Assembly (NCBI GenBank): GCA_030247855.1
Contig: JAPDRN010000182.1
Coordinates: 1-57,990, forward strand
Direction of reading: 5' to 3'
Source: Knufia peltigerae
Lineage: Eukaryota; Ascomycota; Eurotiomycetes; Chaetothyriales; Trichomeriaceae
Length of the DNA: 57,990 nucleotides
Positions 1-7,796 of the stretch are shown piece by piece. The notes beneath the pieces were generated by a model. It was not told the DNA's origin and searched no databases. It worked only from the letters and a program-made list of their open reading frames with translations. A program made the position numbers and the translations under genes. Positions within the stretch are counted from its first letter, which is position 1. Every line of letters begins with the position of its first letter.

Positions 1-111
1 TGGCGGGGCACTGTGGGTTTGCGGGGACGCCGTGAATCCGTCCATGGAGGCTTGGTCGCCGCATCCATGCGGCTCACACCCCGCAACCCACAGTGCCCCG
101 CCTTCGACAGT
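1..111 (-). repeat. Structured repeat E1 (tail cut by window edge)
   Basis: First of five related large inverted-repeat elements. The outer arms lie at about 2-26 and 78-102 (GGCGGGGCACTGTGGG and its complement). Read on the minus strand, the element starts with TGTCGAAGGCGGGG. It has an inner hairpin with loop ATGGAT between GCCGC and GCGGC, then a second small hairpin with loop ATGGAC between TCC and GGA. The tail seen in complete copies would lie to the left of the window. It is non-coding, and its function is unknown. Confidence 0.8.
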
Positions 112-123
112 ACCCCGCGAGCA

Positions 124-233
124 GTAGATCCACGCCATGCGTGGATCAATCTCTGTCGAAGTCGAATATCTCAAATCTGAATCGAAGAGCATCCACGCAT
201 AGCGTGGATCTACGTGTCGACCAAGGTCGACAC
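124..233. repeat. SMAG palindromes between E1 and E2
   Basis: Three short palindromes: 124-147 (GTAGATCCACGCC then GCGTGGATC), 191-213 (the same family in the other orientation, ending GATCTAC) and 214-233 (GTGTCGACC/GGTCGACAC). The GTAG mark and the palindromic core fit the SMAG REP-like repeats known from Stenotrophomonas. The rest of 112-254 is AT-richer spacer in which I see no gene. Confidence 0.8.
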
Positions 234-254
234 CCACCAACAGCAGCGGGCAAT

Positions 255-440
255 TGTCGAGGGCGGGGTGGGTCCGGTTGCGGGGGCGTGAGCGCCATGG
301 ATGGCGCGACCGAGCCTACAGGGACGTATTCACGGCGTCCCCCGCAACCGGACCCACCCCGCCAACTCATAGGAAACCAGCTTTTGCTTCGGCCGTTGCC
401 GTTGCCGTTGCTTCGGCGGGTGCAGGGCGCAGCCCTGCGG
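255..440 (+). repeat. Structured repeat E2 (complete)
   Basis: Complete copy of the large structured repeat. The outer stem arms are about 262-286 and 339-363. Between them are two hairpins: GCGCC-ATGGAT-GGCGC, and TAC-AGGGAC-GTA. A linker carrying three GTTGCC-type hexamers follows, then a tail hairpin at 422-438 (GCAGGGCGCAGCCCTGC). The tail ends about 11 bp before the stop codon of the convergent MFS gene. It sits back-to-back with E1 across a SMAG cluster. Confidence 0.85.
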
Positions 441-450
441 AAGAACACCC

Positions 451-1650
451 TCAGTGCGCAGCAGGCCTGGACGGCGGCAGCCATGCCGCCACGATGCCCA
501 GCAGCGGCAGGAACGCGGTGAGCTGGTAGACGAATTCGATGCTGGTCTTGTCGGCCAACAGACCCAGCACCGCCGCGCCGAGGCCGCCCATGCCGAAGGC
601 AAAGCCGAAGAACAGACCGGACACCATGCCGATCCGGTGCGGCATCATTTCCTGCGCGTACACCACGATCGCCGAGAACGCTGAAGACAGCACGAAGCCG
701 ATCAGCACCGCCAGTATCGTGGTCCACAGCAGATCGGCATGCGGCAGCATCAGCGCGAACGGTGCCACGCCCAGGATCGAGGCCCAGATGATCGGCTTGC
801 GACCAATACGATCACCCAGTGGCCCACCAAAGAAGCCGCCCGCCGCGGACGCCACCAGGAAGGCGAACAGATGCAGCTGTGCCTGCGCCACCGGAATGCC
901 GAAATGATGCATCAGGTAGAAGGTGAAATAGCTGCCGATGCTGGCCATGTAGAAATACTTGCTGAAGATCAGCACCAGCAGGATGGCCAGCACCCGGGCG
1001 ATCGTGCGCGGCGGATGGCGTGCGGCGATCACACCATGTGCTGCGGGGCGAGGAGCCCCCAGATGCAGCGAGTACCAGCGGCCGACATAGGTCAGCAGGG
1101 CAATGCCGATCAACGCTGCACCAGCAAACCACGATGCGGAATGCTGGCCGTAGGGCACGATCACCGCGGCGGCGATCAGCGGCCCCAGCGCCGTGCCGAA
1201 GTTGCCGCCCACCTGGAACACCGACTGCGCCAAGCCATGACGGCCTCCCGAGGCAAGGCGTGCGATGCGCGAGGCTTCCGGATGGAAGATGGCCGAACCG
1301 ATGCCGACCAACGCGGCGGCCAGCAGCACCATCGCGTAATTGGGCGCGAAGCCGAGCAGCAGCATGCCGCACAAGGTCGAGGCCATGCCGATCGGCAGGG
1401 AATACGGTGCGGGTCGGCGGTCGGTTGCAAGCCCTACCAGCGGCTGGAAGATCGAGGCGGTGAGCTGGTAGGTCAGCGTGATCAGGCCGATCTGGGTGAA
1501 GCTGAGGTTGAAGCCGCCCTTGATCACCGGATAGATGGCCAGGATCAGCGACTGCATCATGTCGTTGACCATGTGCGAGCTGGAAATCGCCGCCAGCACT
1601 CCTGGCGATACGGGGCGGGTGGATACGGCAGGAGAAGCCAGGGTCGACAT
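451..1650 (-). CDS. MFS transporter, fosmidomycin-resistance (Fsr) type
   Basis: A 399-residue inner-membrane protein with about 12 hydrophobic segments, the usual size for the major facilitator superfamily. The N-terminal SSSHMVNDMMQS segment, the following TQIGLITLTYQ helix and the GGFFGGPLGDRIGRKP loop between halves resemble the Fsr family of proton-driven drug exporters. The true substrate cannot be read from sequence. It is transcribed divergently from an AraC-type gene 73 bp away, a common regulator-transporter arrangement, so that regulator probably controls it. Repeat E2 abuts its 3' end. Confidence 0.85.
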   Translation of the reverse strand: MSTLASPAVSTRPVSPGVLAAISSSHMVNDMMQSLILAIYPVIKGGFNLSFTQIGLITLTYQLTASIFQPLVGLATDRRPAPYSLPIGMASTLCGMLLLGFAPNYAMVLLAAALVGIGSAIFHPEASRIARLASGGRHGLAQSVFQVGGNFGTALGPLIAAAVIVPYGQHSASWFAGAALIGIALLTYVGRWYSLHLGAPRPAAHGVIAARHPPRTIARVLAILLVLIFSKYFYMASIGSYFTFYLMHHFGIPVAQAQLHLFAFLVASAAGGFFGGPLGDRIGRKPIIWASILGVAPFALMLPHADLLWTTILAVLIGFVLSSAFSAIVVYAQEMMPHRIGMVSGLFFGFAFGMGGLGAAVLGLLADKTSIEFVYQLTAFLPLLGIVAAWLPPSRPAAH

Positions 1651-1723
1651 TGCGCACGGTCAGGATGGGGGCGAGTCGTGCATGCTACGGTGGCCATCCG
1701 CTCCCTTCTGCCGCGTTCTGGTC

Positions 1724-2521
1724 ATGGCCTATCGCAAAAAGGACACCCCCTGCCCCATCCGCGAAACCGCGCCGTGGAACGATGTGCCGGTGCATCGCCC
1801 GGTGACCTGCCGCGCACGCGACTACCGCGCCGGCACCCACATCTCGGCGCACAAGCACCGCCGGCACCAGCTGGTCTATTCCATGTCCGGGCTGATGGTG
1901 GTGCGATCGGAAGTCGGTCGCTGGGTAGTGCCCTCCACCCGCGCGATCTGGATGCCGGCGGGCATGGCGCATGCGGTGGACTGCATCGCCGACGTGCACA
2001 TGCGCAGCCTGTACATCGAACCGGCATTCGCCCCACAGCTGCCGGCAGAGGCCTTCGCCGTGCAGGTGGCTCCACTGCTGCGCGAACTGCTGCAGGCGAC
2101 CAGCCTGATCGACGGACCGCATGAAGAGCACAGTCGCGATGGCCGCGTAGTGCGACTGATGCTCGATGAGCTGCACCGCATGGACGTACTGCCGCTGCAC
2201 CTGCCCGAGCCCGCCGACCCGCGCCTGCACAGGATCTGCCAGCACATCCAGAAGCATCCCGGCGATGAGGCCACTCTGCAGGATTGGGCGCAGGCGCTGG
2301 CGATCGACGTGAAGACCATCCAGCGTCACTTCGCCAGCGAACTGGGCATGACCTTCGGCCAATGGCGGCAGCAGGCACGCCTGCTGGCCGCGATGGAACG
2401 ACTGGCCCGCGGAGAGAAGGTGATCGATGTCGCGCTGGCGATGGGCTATGAAAGCCCGAGTGCGTTCACCAGCATGTTCAAGCGCCAGCTGGGGCAGACG
2501 CCAGCGGCATTCTTCCGCTGA
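1724..2521 (+). CDS. AraC-family transcriptional regulator with cupin sensor domain
   Basis: A 265-residue cytoplasmic regulator. The N-terminal half (to about residue 100) looks like an AraC-type cupin, with the histidine-rich stretch ISAHKHRRHQLVYS. The C-terminal 100 residues carry two helix-turn-helix motifs (LQDWAQALAIDVKTIQRHF and IDVALAMGYESPSAFTSMF), the hallmark of AraC/XylS DNA binding. I chose the ATG at 1724. An in-frame ATG at 1682 would add 14 residues without family-like sequence. The 73-bp gap to the divergent MFS gene suggests that the transporter is its target. Confidence 0.88.
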   Translation: MAYRKKDTPCPIRETAPWNDVPVHRPVTCRARDYRAGTHISAHKHRRHQLVYSMSGLMVVRSEVGRWVVPSTRAIWMPAGMAHAVDCIADVHMRSLYIEPAFAPQLPAEAFAVQVAPLLRELLQATSLIDGPHEEHSRDGRVVRLMLDELHRMDVLPLHLPEPADPRLHRICQHIQKHPGDEATLQDWAQALAIDVKTIQRHFASELGMTFGQWRQQARLLAAMERLARGEKVIDVALAMGYESPSAFTSMFKRQLGQTPAAFFR

Positions 2522-2534
2522 TCCGTTGAACGGC

Positions 2535-2557
2535 ATCCACGCATGGCGTGGATCTAC
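2535..2557. repeat. SMAG palindrome
   Basis: Single ATCCACGC-ATG-GCGTGGAT palindrome ending in CTAC (GTAG on the other strand). It lies just after the AraC-type stop codon and before the dnaJ terminator. Confidence 0.8.
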
Positions 2558-2567
2558 TCCAGCGGCA

Positions 2568-2596
2568 AACGAAAACGCCGGGCATGGCCCGGCGCT
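2568..2596 (-). terminator. Terminator of dnaJ
   Basis: On the minus strand, downstream of dnaJ, the stem CGCCGGGC/GCCCGGCG with a 3-nt loop is followed by TTTTCGTTT. This is a good intrinsic terminator for the heat-shock operon. Confidence 0.75.
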
Positions 2597-2621
2597 GTCG
2601 TTCACCATGTCCGTCGATGGA

Positions 2622-3755
2622 TCAGGACGTCATCCGATCCCAGAAGCCCTTGACGCCGTCGATGAAGGTCGCCGACTTCGGCGAATGCTTGCGCGCATCC
2701 TCGCCGTTGAAGGTGGCTTCGAACTGCTCCAGCAACTTGCGCTGGTCGCTGGTGAGGTTGACCGGCGTCTCCACCACCACGCGGCAGTACAGGTCACCTT
2801 CGCTGCGGCTGCGCACCGAACGCACGCCCTTGCCGCGCAGGCGGAACAGCTTGCCGGTCTGGGTCTCGGCCGGGATACGGATTTCCGCTTCGCCACCGAG
2901 GGTGGCCACGCGCACTGTGTCACCCAGCGCGGCCTGCGAAATGCGGATTGGTACTTCGCAGTGCAGATCGTCGCCGTCGCGCTGGAAGATGTGGTGCTCA
3001 CGCACGCGCACTTCCACGTACAGATCGCCCGGTGGCGTCCCCGCGGGGCCGGCCTCGCCCTCACCCGCCAGGCGGATGCGGTCGCCGGTATCCACGCCTG
3101 CCGGCACCTTCACCGACAGCACCTTGTCTTCCTCGACACGACCGTTGCCGTGGCAGGTCTTGCAGGGCTTGGCGATGATCTGGCCACGGCCGCCGCAGTT
3201 GTGGCAGGCCTGCTGCATGGCGAAGATGCCGCGCTGGATGCGCACCTGGCCACGACCATGACAGACGTTGCAGGTCTCGACCTTGCCGTCTTCCGAGCCG
3301 CTGCCATCGCAGTCGCCGCATTCGGCCAGGGTCGGAATCTCGATGCGGCGTTCGACGCCACGCACCGCTTCTTCCAGGTCCAGCTCCATCACGTAGCCGA
3401 TGTCGGCGCCGCGACGCGCCTGGCGCGGACCGCCGCCGCCGGCACCACCAAAGATGTTGCCGAAAATGTCGCCGAAGATGTCGTTCATGTCCGGGCCACC
3501 CGGACCACCACCGCCACCGCCCATGCCGTGTTCGAACGCGGCATGGCCATGGCTGTCGTACATGCGGCGCTTGTTGCCGTCGGACAGTACTTCGTAGGCT
3601 TCCTTGCACTCCTTGAAGGAGGCTTCGGCCGCCGCATCACCCGGGTTGCGGTCCGGGTGGAACTTCATCGCGCAACGACGGTAGGACTTCTTCAGTTCTT
3701 CGTCGGTGGCGGTGCGGGCAACGCCCAGCACTTCGTAGTAATCGCGCTTGCTCAT
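2622..3755 (-). CDS. dnaJ: Chaperone DnaJ (Hsp40)
   Basis: Co-chaperone of 377 residues that stimulates DnaK ATPase and delivers unfolded clients. All domains are present in order: J domain (residues 5-70) with the catalytic HPD at 33-35, a glycine/phenylalanine-rich linker (about 75-115), four CxxCxGxG zinc-finger repeats (about 146-206: CGDCDGSG, CNVCHGRG, CHNCGGRG, CKTCHGNG), and the C-terminal substrate-binding domain. It is the last gene of hrcA-grpE-dnaK-dnaJ. The 154-bp gap from dnaK holds three hairpins, so its expression may be tuned relative to dnaK. Confidence 0.98.
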   Translation of the reverse strand: MSKRDYYEVLGVARTATDEELKKSYRRCAMKFHPDRNPGDAAAEASFKECKEAYEVLSDGNKRRMYDSHGHAAFEHGMGGGGGGPGGPDMNDIFGDIFGNIFGGAGGGGPRQARRGADIGYVMELDLEEAVRGVERRIEIPTLAECGDCDGSGSEDGKVETCNVCHGRGQVRIQRGIFAMQQACHNCGGRGQIIAKPCKTCHGNGRVEEDKVLSVKVPAGVDTGDRIRLAGEGEAGPAGTPPGDLYVEVRVREHHIFQRDGDDLHCEVPIRISQAALGDTVRVATLGGEAEIRIPAETQTGKLFRLRGKGVRSVRSRSEGDLYCRVVVETPVNLTSDQRKLLEQFEATFNGEDARKHSPKSATFIDGVKGFWDRMTS

Positions 3756-3797
3756 ATCGTGGATCGCATTCCGGAAAGTCGGGATTCGTCAAAGCGG

Positions 3798-3897
3798 AAG
3801 AGCGGAACCAGGTCCGCTCTTGCGTCGGGCGCCCCGACGCGCCAGAGGGCGGTCAGGACCCTGATACGACAACGGGACGCTGGCAAGCAGCGTCCCG
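3798..3897. other. Three consecutive hairpins between dnaK and dnaJ
   Basis: Perfect or near-perfect stems at 3798-3821 (AAGAGCGGA/TCCGCTCTT), 3822-3840 (GCGTCGGG/CCCGACGC) and 3873-3897 (CGGGACGCT/AGCGTCCCG). None is followed by a strong T run on the minus strand. They look more like mRNA-processing or partial-attenuation structures than full terminators. They fill the dnaK-dnaJ gap. Confidence 0.6.
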
Positions 3898-3909
3898 CGT
3901 CGGTCCGGA

Positions 3910-5835
3910 TCAGGACTTCTTGTCGTCCTTGACTTCGGTGAACTCGGCGTCCACCACGTCATCCTGTGCCTTGCCCGCATTGCCGGCGTCGGCACCCGGG
4001 GCTGCACCGCCCTGGTCGGCCGAAGCCGCAGCGAACAGCGACTGGCCGGCTTCTTCCAGCACCTTCGACTTGGCTTCGATCTGTGCCTTGTCGTCGCCCT
4101 TCATCGCGGTTTCCAAATCAGCCAAAGCCGCTTCGACCTTGCCGATCACTTCGCCGCCGACCTTGCTGCCGTGCTCGGTGATCGCGCTGCGGGTGCCGTG
4201 GATCAGGGCATCGGCCTGGTTGCGGGCCTGCACCAGCTCCTGGAACTTCTTGTCTTCTTCGCGGTTGGCTTCCGCGTCGGCAACCATGCGTGCGATCTCT
4301 TCCTCGGACAGACCCGAACCGGCCTTGATCTCGACCTTCTGTTCCTTGTTGGTCTTCTTGTCCTTGGCCGACACGTGCAGGATGCCGTTGGCGTCGATGT
4401 CGAAGGACACTTCCACCTGTGGCAGGCCGCGCGGGGCCGGCTCGATGCCGGACAGGTCGAACTTGGCCAGCGACTTGTTGAAGCGGGCCTGTTCGCGCTC
4501 ACCCTGCAGCACGTGCACGGTCACGGCCGACTGGTTGTCCTCGGCGGTGGAGAACACCTGCGAGGCCTTGGTCGGGATGGTGGTGTTCTTTTCGATGATC
4601 TTGGTGAACACACCGCCCATGGTTTCGATGCCCAGCGACAGCGGGGTCACGTCCAGCAGCAGCACGTCCTTGACGTCGCCGCCGAGCACGCCGCCCTGGA
4701 TCGCAGCACCCAGTGCCACGGCTTCGTCCGGGTTGACGTCCTTGCGCGGTTCCTTGCCGAAGAACTCGGTGACAGCCTGCTGCACCTTCGGCATGCGGGT
4801 CTGGCCACCGACCAGGATCACTTCGCTGATATCGCTCGAACGCAGGCCGGCGTCATTCAACGCAACGCGGCACGGCTCGATCGACTTCCTGATCAGCTCT
4901 TCCACCAGCGATTCCAGCTTGGCGCGGGTCAGCTTGATGTTCAGGTGCTTCGGACCCGACGCGTCAGCGGTGACGTACGGCAGGTTCACTTCGGTCTGCT
5001 GGGCGCTGGACAGCTCGATCTTGGCGCGCTCGGCAGCATCCTTCAGGCGCTGCAGGGCCAGGGGATCCTTGCGCAGGTCGATGCCCTGGTCCTTGTTGAA
5101 CTCTTCAACCAGGTACTCGATGACGCGGTTGTCGAAGTCTTCGCCACCCAAGAAGGTGTCGCCGTTGGTGGCCAGCACTTCGAACTGCTTCTCGCCGTCG
5201 ACATTGGCGATCTCGATCACCGAGACGTCGAAGGTGCCGCCGCCCAGGTCGTACACAACGATCTTGCGATCCTTGTTGTCGCCCTTGTCCAGGCCATAGG
5301 CCAGCGCGGCCGCAGTCGGCTCGTTGATGATGCGCTTGACGTCCAGGCCGGCGATGCGGCCGGCGTCCTTGGTCGCCTGGCGCTGGCTGTCGTTGAAGTA
5401 GGCCGGCACGGTGATGACCGCTTCGGTGACCTTCTCACCGAGGAAGTCCTCGGCGGTCTTCTTCATCTTCTCCAGCACCTTGGCCGAAATTTCCTGCGGC
5501 GCCATCTTCTTGGCATCGCTGGTGGCCACCCAGGCATCGCCATTGTCATGGGCCAGGATGCTGTACGGAACGTGCGCGATGTCCTTCTGCACTTCGGCGT
5601 CGGTGAACTTGCGGCCGATCAGGCGCTTCACCGCGTAGAAGGTGTTCTTCGGGTTGGTCACGGCCTGGCGCTTGGCCGAGGCACCGACCAGGACTTCGCC
5701 GTCCTTGGTGTAGGCGACGATCGACGGGGTGGTGCGATCGCCTTCCGAATTTTCGATGACGCGGGCCTTGCCGCCGTCCATGATCGCCACGCACGAGTTG
5801 GTGGTGCCGAGGTCGATACCAATGATCTTGCCCAT
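3910..5835 (-). CDS. dnaK: Chaperone DnaK (Hsp70)
   Basis: ATP-driven cytoplasmic Hsp70 of 641 residues, the normal length. The N-terminal nucleotide-binding domain starts GIDLGTTNSC. It continues with the NEPTAAALAYG and DLGGGTFDVS phosphate-binding loops and the EVILVGGQTRMP segment, then the DVTPLSLGIET linker/substrate-binding entry and the alpha-helical lid. The start is the ATG at 5835, preceded by AAGGAG. A sigma-32-like promoter of its own lies upstream at 5900-5928, so dnaK can be transcribed apart from hrcA-grpE. Confidence 0.99.
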   Translation of the reverse strand: MGKIIGIDLGTTNSCVAIMDGGKARVIENSEGDRTTPSIVAYTKDGEVLVGASAKRQAVTNPKNTFYAVKRLIGRKFTDAEVQKDIAHVPYSILAHDNGDAWVATSDAKKMAPQEISAKVLEKMKKTAEDFLGEKVTEAVITVPAYFNDSQRQATKDAGRIAGLDVKRIINEPTAAALAYGLDKGDNKDRKIVVYDLGGGTFDVSVIEIANVDGEKQFEVLATNGDTFLGGEDFDNRVIEYLVEEFNKDQGIDLRKDPLALQRLKDAAERAKIELSSAQQTEVNLPYVTADASGPKHLNIKLTRAKLESLVEELIRKSIEPCRVALNDAGLRSSDISEVILVGGQTRMPKVQQAVTEFFGKEPRKDVNPDEAVALGAAIQGGVLGGDVKDVLLLDVTPLSLGIETMGGVFTKIIEKNTTIPTKASQVFSTAEDNQSAVTVHVLQGEREQARFNKSLAKFDLSGIEPAPRGLPQVEVSFDIDANGILHVSAKDKKTNKEQKVEIKAGSGLSEEEIARMVADAEANREEDKKFQELVQARNQADALIHGTRSAITEHGSKVGGEVIGKVEAALADLETAMKGDDKAQIEAKSKVLEEAGQSLFAAASADQGGAAPGADAGNAGKAQDDVVDAEFTEVKDDKKS

Positions 5836-5899
5836 GGGGGAGACTCCTTGAAGGATGTTGTTTTTGTCAGTCCGGCCGTTCGGCCGGTGGATGAATGGG

Positions 5900-5928
5900 A
5901 TGTGGGGGAGGCTCGTGGAACATTCAAG
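5900..5928 (-). promoter_or_regulatory. Sigma-32 (heat-shock) promoter upstream of dnaK
   Basis: On the minus strand, CTTGAA (5928-5923), a 15-bp spacer and CCCCACAT (5907-5900) match the RpoH consensus CTTGAA / CCCCATNT with normal spacing. The deduced leader of about 58 nt holds a GC-rich hairpin at 5872-5887 (CCGGCC-GTTC-GGCCGG) before the ribosome-binding site. The start site itself is inferred. Confidence 0.65.
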
Positions 5929-6037
5929 CCATCCCCCGAACGCTGTGTTTCCGTTCGCCCAACACGTTCAGCGTCGGTCGTGCCGATGCCCCGGTCGCGG
6001 CGGAAAACCCGCGCCAGGCCTCGCCCGGCGCGCGCGG

Positions 6038-6553
6038 TCAATCGGCGGCAACCACCACCAGCGCCGGCCGCAGCAGGCGCTCGTTGAGCAGGTAGCCCTT
6101 CTGGAACACAGTCACCACGCTGCCCGGGGCGGCGCCGGGGGCCGCGACCTGGCTGATCGCCTGGTGATGTTCCGGGTTGAACGGCTGGCCGGTCGGGTCC
6201 AGCAGCACCAGGCCGTTGTCACCAGCGACCTTCAGCAGCTGCTTGTAGGTCAGCTCCAGGCCCTCGCGAAGCGGATGGGCATCGTCGCCGGCAGCCTTGA
6301 GGCCGGCATCGAGGCTGTCGAATACCGGCAGCAGCTCGCCCAGCAGCTTCTCGTTGGCGAACTTGCGCGCCTGCTCGATGTCGCGGGCCACGCGCTTGCG
6401 CTGGTTGTCCAGGTCGGCGCGCTCTCGCAGCGCTTCGGCCTTGACCTGCTCCACTTCGGCACGGAGCTGTTCGATCTGTTCGTTGACGCCCTCGGCGGCA
6501 GCTGCGTCGGCGGCGGCCTGCTGGGCGGCGATGTCTGGCTGATCTTGATTCAT
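6038..6553 (-). CDS. grpE: Nucleotide exchange factor GrpE
   Basis: A 171-residue cytoplasmic factor that ejects ADP from DnaK. The long N-terminal coiled coil (about residues 25-80, rich in E, R, A and L, with ERADLDNQRKRVARDIEQA) and the C-terminal beta-wing (GQPFNPEHHQAIS, then VVTVFQKGYLLNERLLRPA) are typical. I prefer the ATG at 6553 because the upstream in-frame residues do not look like GrpE. It follows hrcA after about 63 bp and is 202 bp ahead of dnaK. Confidence 0.96.
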   Translation of the reverse strand: MNQDQPDIAAQQAAADAAAAEGVNEQIEQLRAEVEQVKAEALRERADLDNQRKRVARDIEQARKFANEKLLGELLPVFDSLDAGLKAAGDDAHPLREGLELTYKQLLKVAGDNGLVLLDPTGQPFNPEHHQAISQVAAPGAAPGSVVTVFQKGYLLNERLLRPALVVVAAD

Positions 6554-6616
6554 GTCTGGGTCCCTGGCGGTCACTCTCCGCCTCCACCCACCCTAGTGTG
6601 GGCGGGATGCTGCGTT

Positions 6617-7681
6617 TCAAGCGTCCGATGCACCCGGCGTTCGCCCGCCGGGCGAAAAGGCCGCACCGAGCACATCGGCGGTGGCCTGCACCAGTGGGAT
6701 CATGCGGTCGTAGGCCATCCGTTTCGGCCCGATCACGCCCAGCACGCCCAGTACCTGGCCATTGGCCGTGTACGGCGCGGTGACCAGCGAGACGCCCTGC
6801 AGGGGCACCACGCCGGTTTCTTCGCCGATGAAGATGCGCACGCCGGGGGCCTGGATGGTCCGCTCCAGCAGCTGCAGGATCTCGCGCTTGCTGGAGAACA
6901 GCTCGAACAGCTCGCGCAGGCGCTCCAGGTCGGACAGGTCCTGCACCCCCATCAGACGCGTCTGGCCGGCCACCAGCATGTCGTCGGCCGGCGGCTGCAG
7001 GGCCTGCTCGGCCAGCTCGATGCTGTGCGCCAGCACCTGTTCCAGCTCGGACCGCGCGTCGCGGAGCTCCAGCAGCAGGCGGGTACGGATCTCGGCCAGC
7101 GGCAGCCCGGCGAAGTGGGCATTGAGGTAGTTGGCCACCTGCTCCAGCTGCCCCGGTGCGAAGTCCTGGCGGGTCTCGATCACCCGGTTCTGCACCTCAT
7201 TGTCGGCAAACACCAGGATCGCCAGCACCCGGCGCCCGTCCAGTGCCACGAAATCGATCTGGCGGAAAGCGAACTGCTCGCGCCGTGGCGCGCTGACCAC
7301 GCCAACGAAATGACTCATCGCCGACAGCAGCTCCGAGGCGCTGCCAAGCAGGGCCTGGGTGCTGCCGCCTCCGGCCAGCTCCTGACGCAGCCGGGCCAGC
7401 TCCCCTTCGCCCGGCGGCTGCATCTGCAACAGGCTGTCGACAAACACCCGGTAGCCATGCGCGGTCGGAATCCGGCCCGCCGAGGTATGCGGCGAGGCCA
7501 GCAGGCCCAGGTCTTCCAGGTCACCGAGGATGTTGCGGATGGTGGCGGGACTGACCTCCAGGCCGGCCACGCGCGCCAGCGTCTGCGAGCCCACGGGTTC
7601 GCCGTCCTGGATGTAGCGCGCGATCAGCGTGCGCAGCAGGTGCCGCGCGCGCGGGGCAAGTTGGTCGGGAGAACCGTGCAT
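6617..7681 (-). CDS. hrcA: Heat-inducible transcription repressor HrcA
   Basis: A 354-residue repressor that binds CIRCE operators and is folded by GroEL. The N-terminal winged helix (RARHLLRTLIARYIQDGEP, then SPATIRNILGDLEDLGLL) and the downstream segment SAGRIPTAHGYRVFVD are characteristic. First gene of the hrcA-grpE-dnaK-dnaJ cluster and divergent from recN. I see no CIRCE inverted repeat in front of it, so in this organism the cluster is probably driven by sigma-32, with HrcA acting at other promoters such as groESL. Confidence 0.96.
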   Translation of the reverse strand: MHGSPDQLAPRARHLLRTLIARYIQDGEPVGSQTLARVAGLEVSPATIRNILGDLEDLGLLASPHTSAGRIPTAHGYRVFVDSLLQMQPPGEGELARLRQELAGGGSTQALLGSASELLSAMSHFVGVVSAPRREQFAFRQIDFVALDGRRVLAILVFADNEVQNRVIETRQDFAPGQLEQVANYLNAHFAGLPLAEIRTRLLLELRDARSELEQVLAHSIELAEQALQPPADDMLVAGQTRLMGVQDLSDLERLRELFELFSSKREILQLLERTIQAPGVRIFIGEETGVVPLQGVSLVTAPYTANGQVLGVLGVIGPKRMAYDRMIPLVQATADVLGAAFSPGGRTPGASDA

Positions 7682-7710
7682 GGAATCAACCTATGAGACA
7701 GGGACATTAG

Positions 7711-7737
7711 ATAATGGCGGCGCATCCCCTTGGCAAG
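7711..7737 (-). promoter_or_regulatory. Possible sigma-32 promoter of hrcA
   Basis: The minus strand has CTTGCC (7737-7732), 14 bp, then CCATTAT (7717-7711), preceded by CCG. This resembles an RpoH promoter, 30 bp upstream of the hrcA start. The match is weaker than for the dnaK promoter. Confidence 0.4.
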
Positions 7738-7796
7738 TCATTGGACGACCCCGCCGCGCGTGCTAGCGTTGCGCGGCTGCAGACACCCCCTTACCC

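Noticed and set aside
3920..6087. Two long plus-strand open frames opposite dnaK (459 and 638 codons)
   Set aside because: Shadows of dnaK codon usage; no start signals or recognisable domains.
7682..7796. CIRCE operator (TTAGCACTC-N9-GAGTGCTAA) in front of hrcA
   Set aside because: Looked for on both strands; no such inverted repeat is present. A sigma-32-like promoter fits better.
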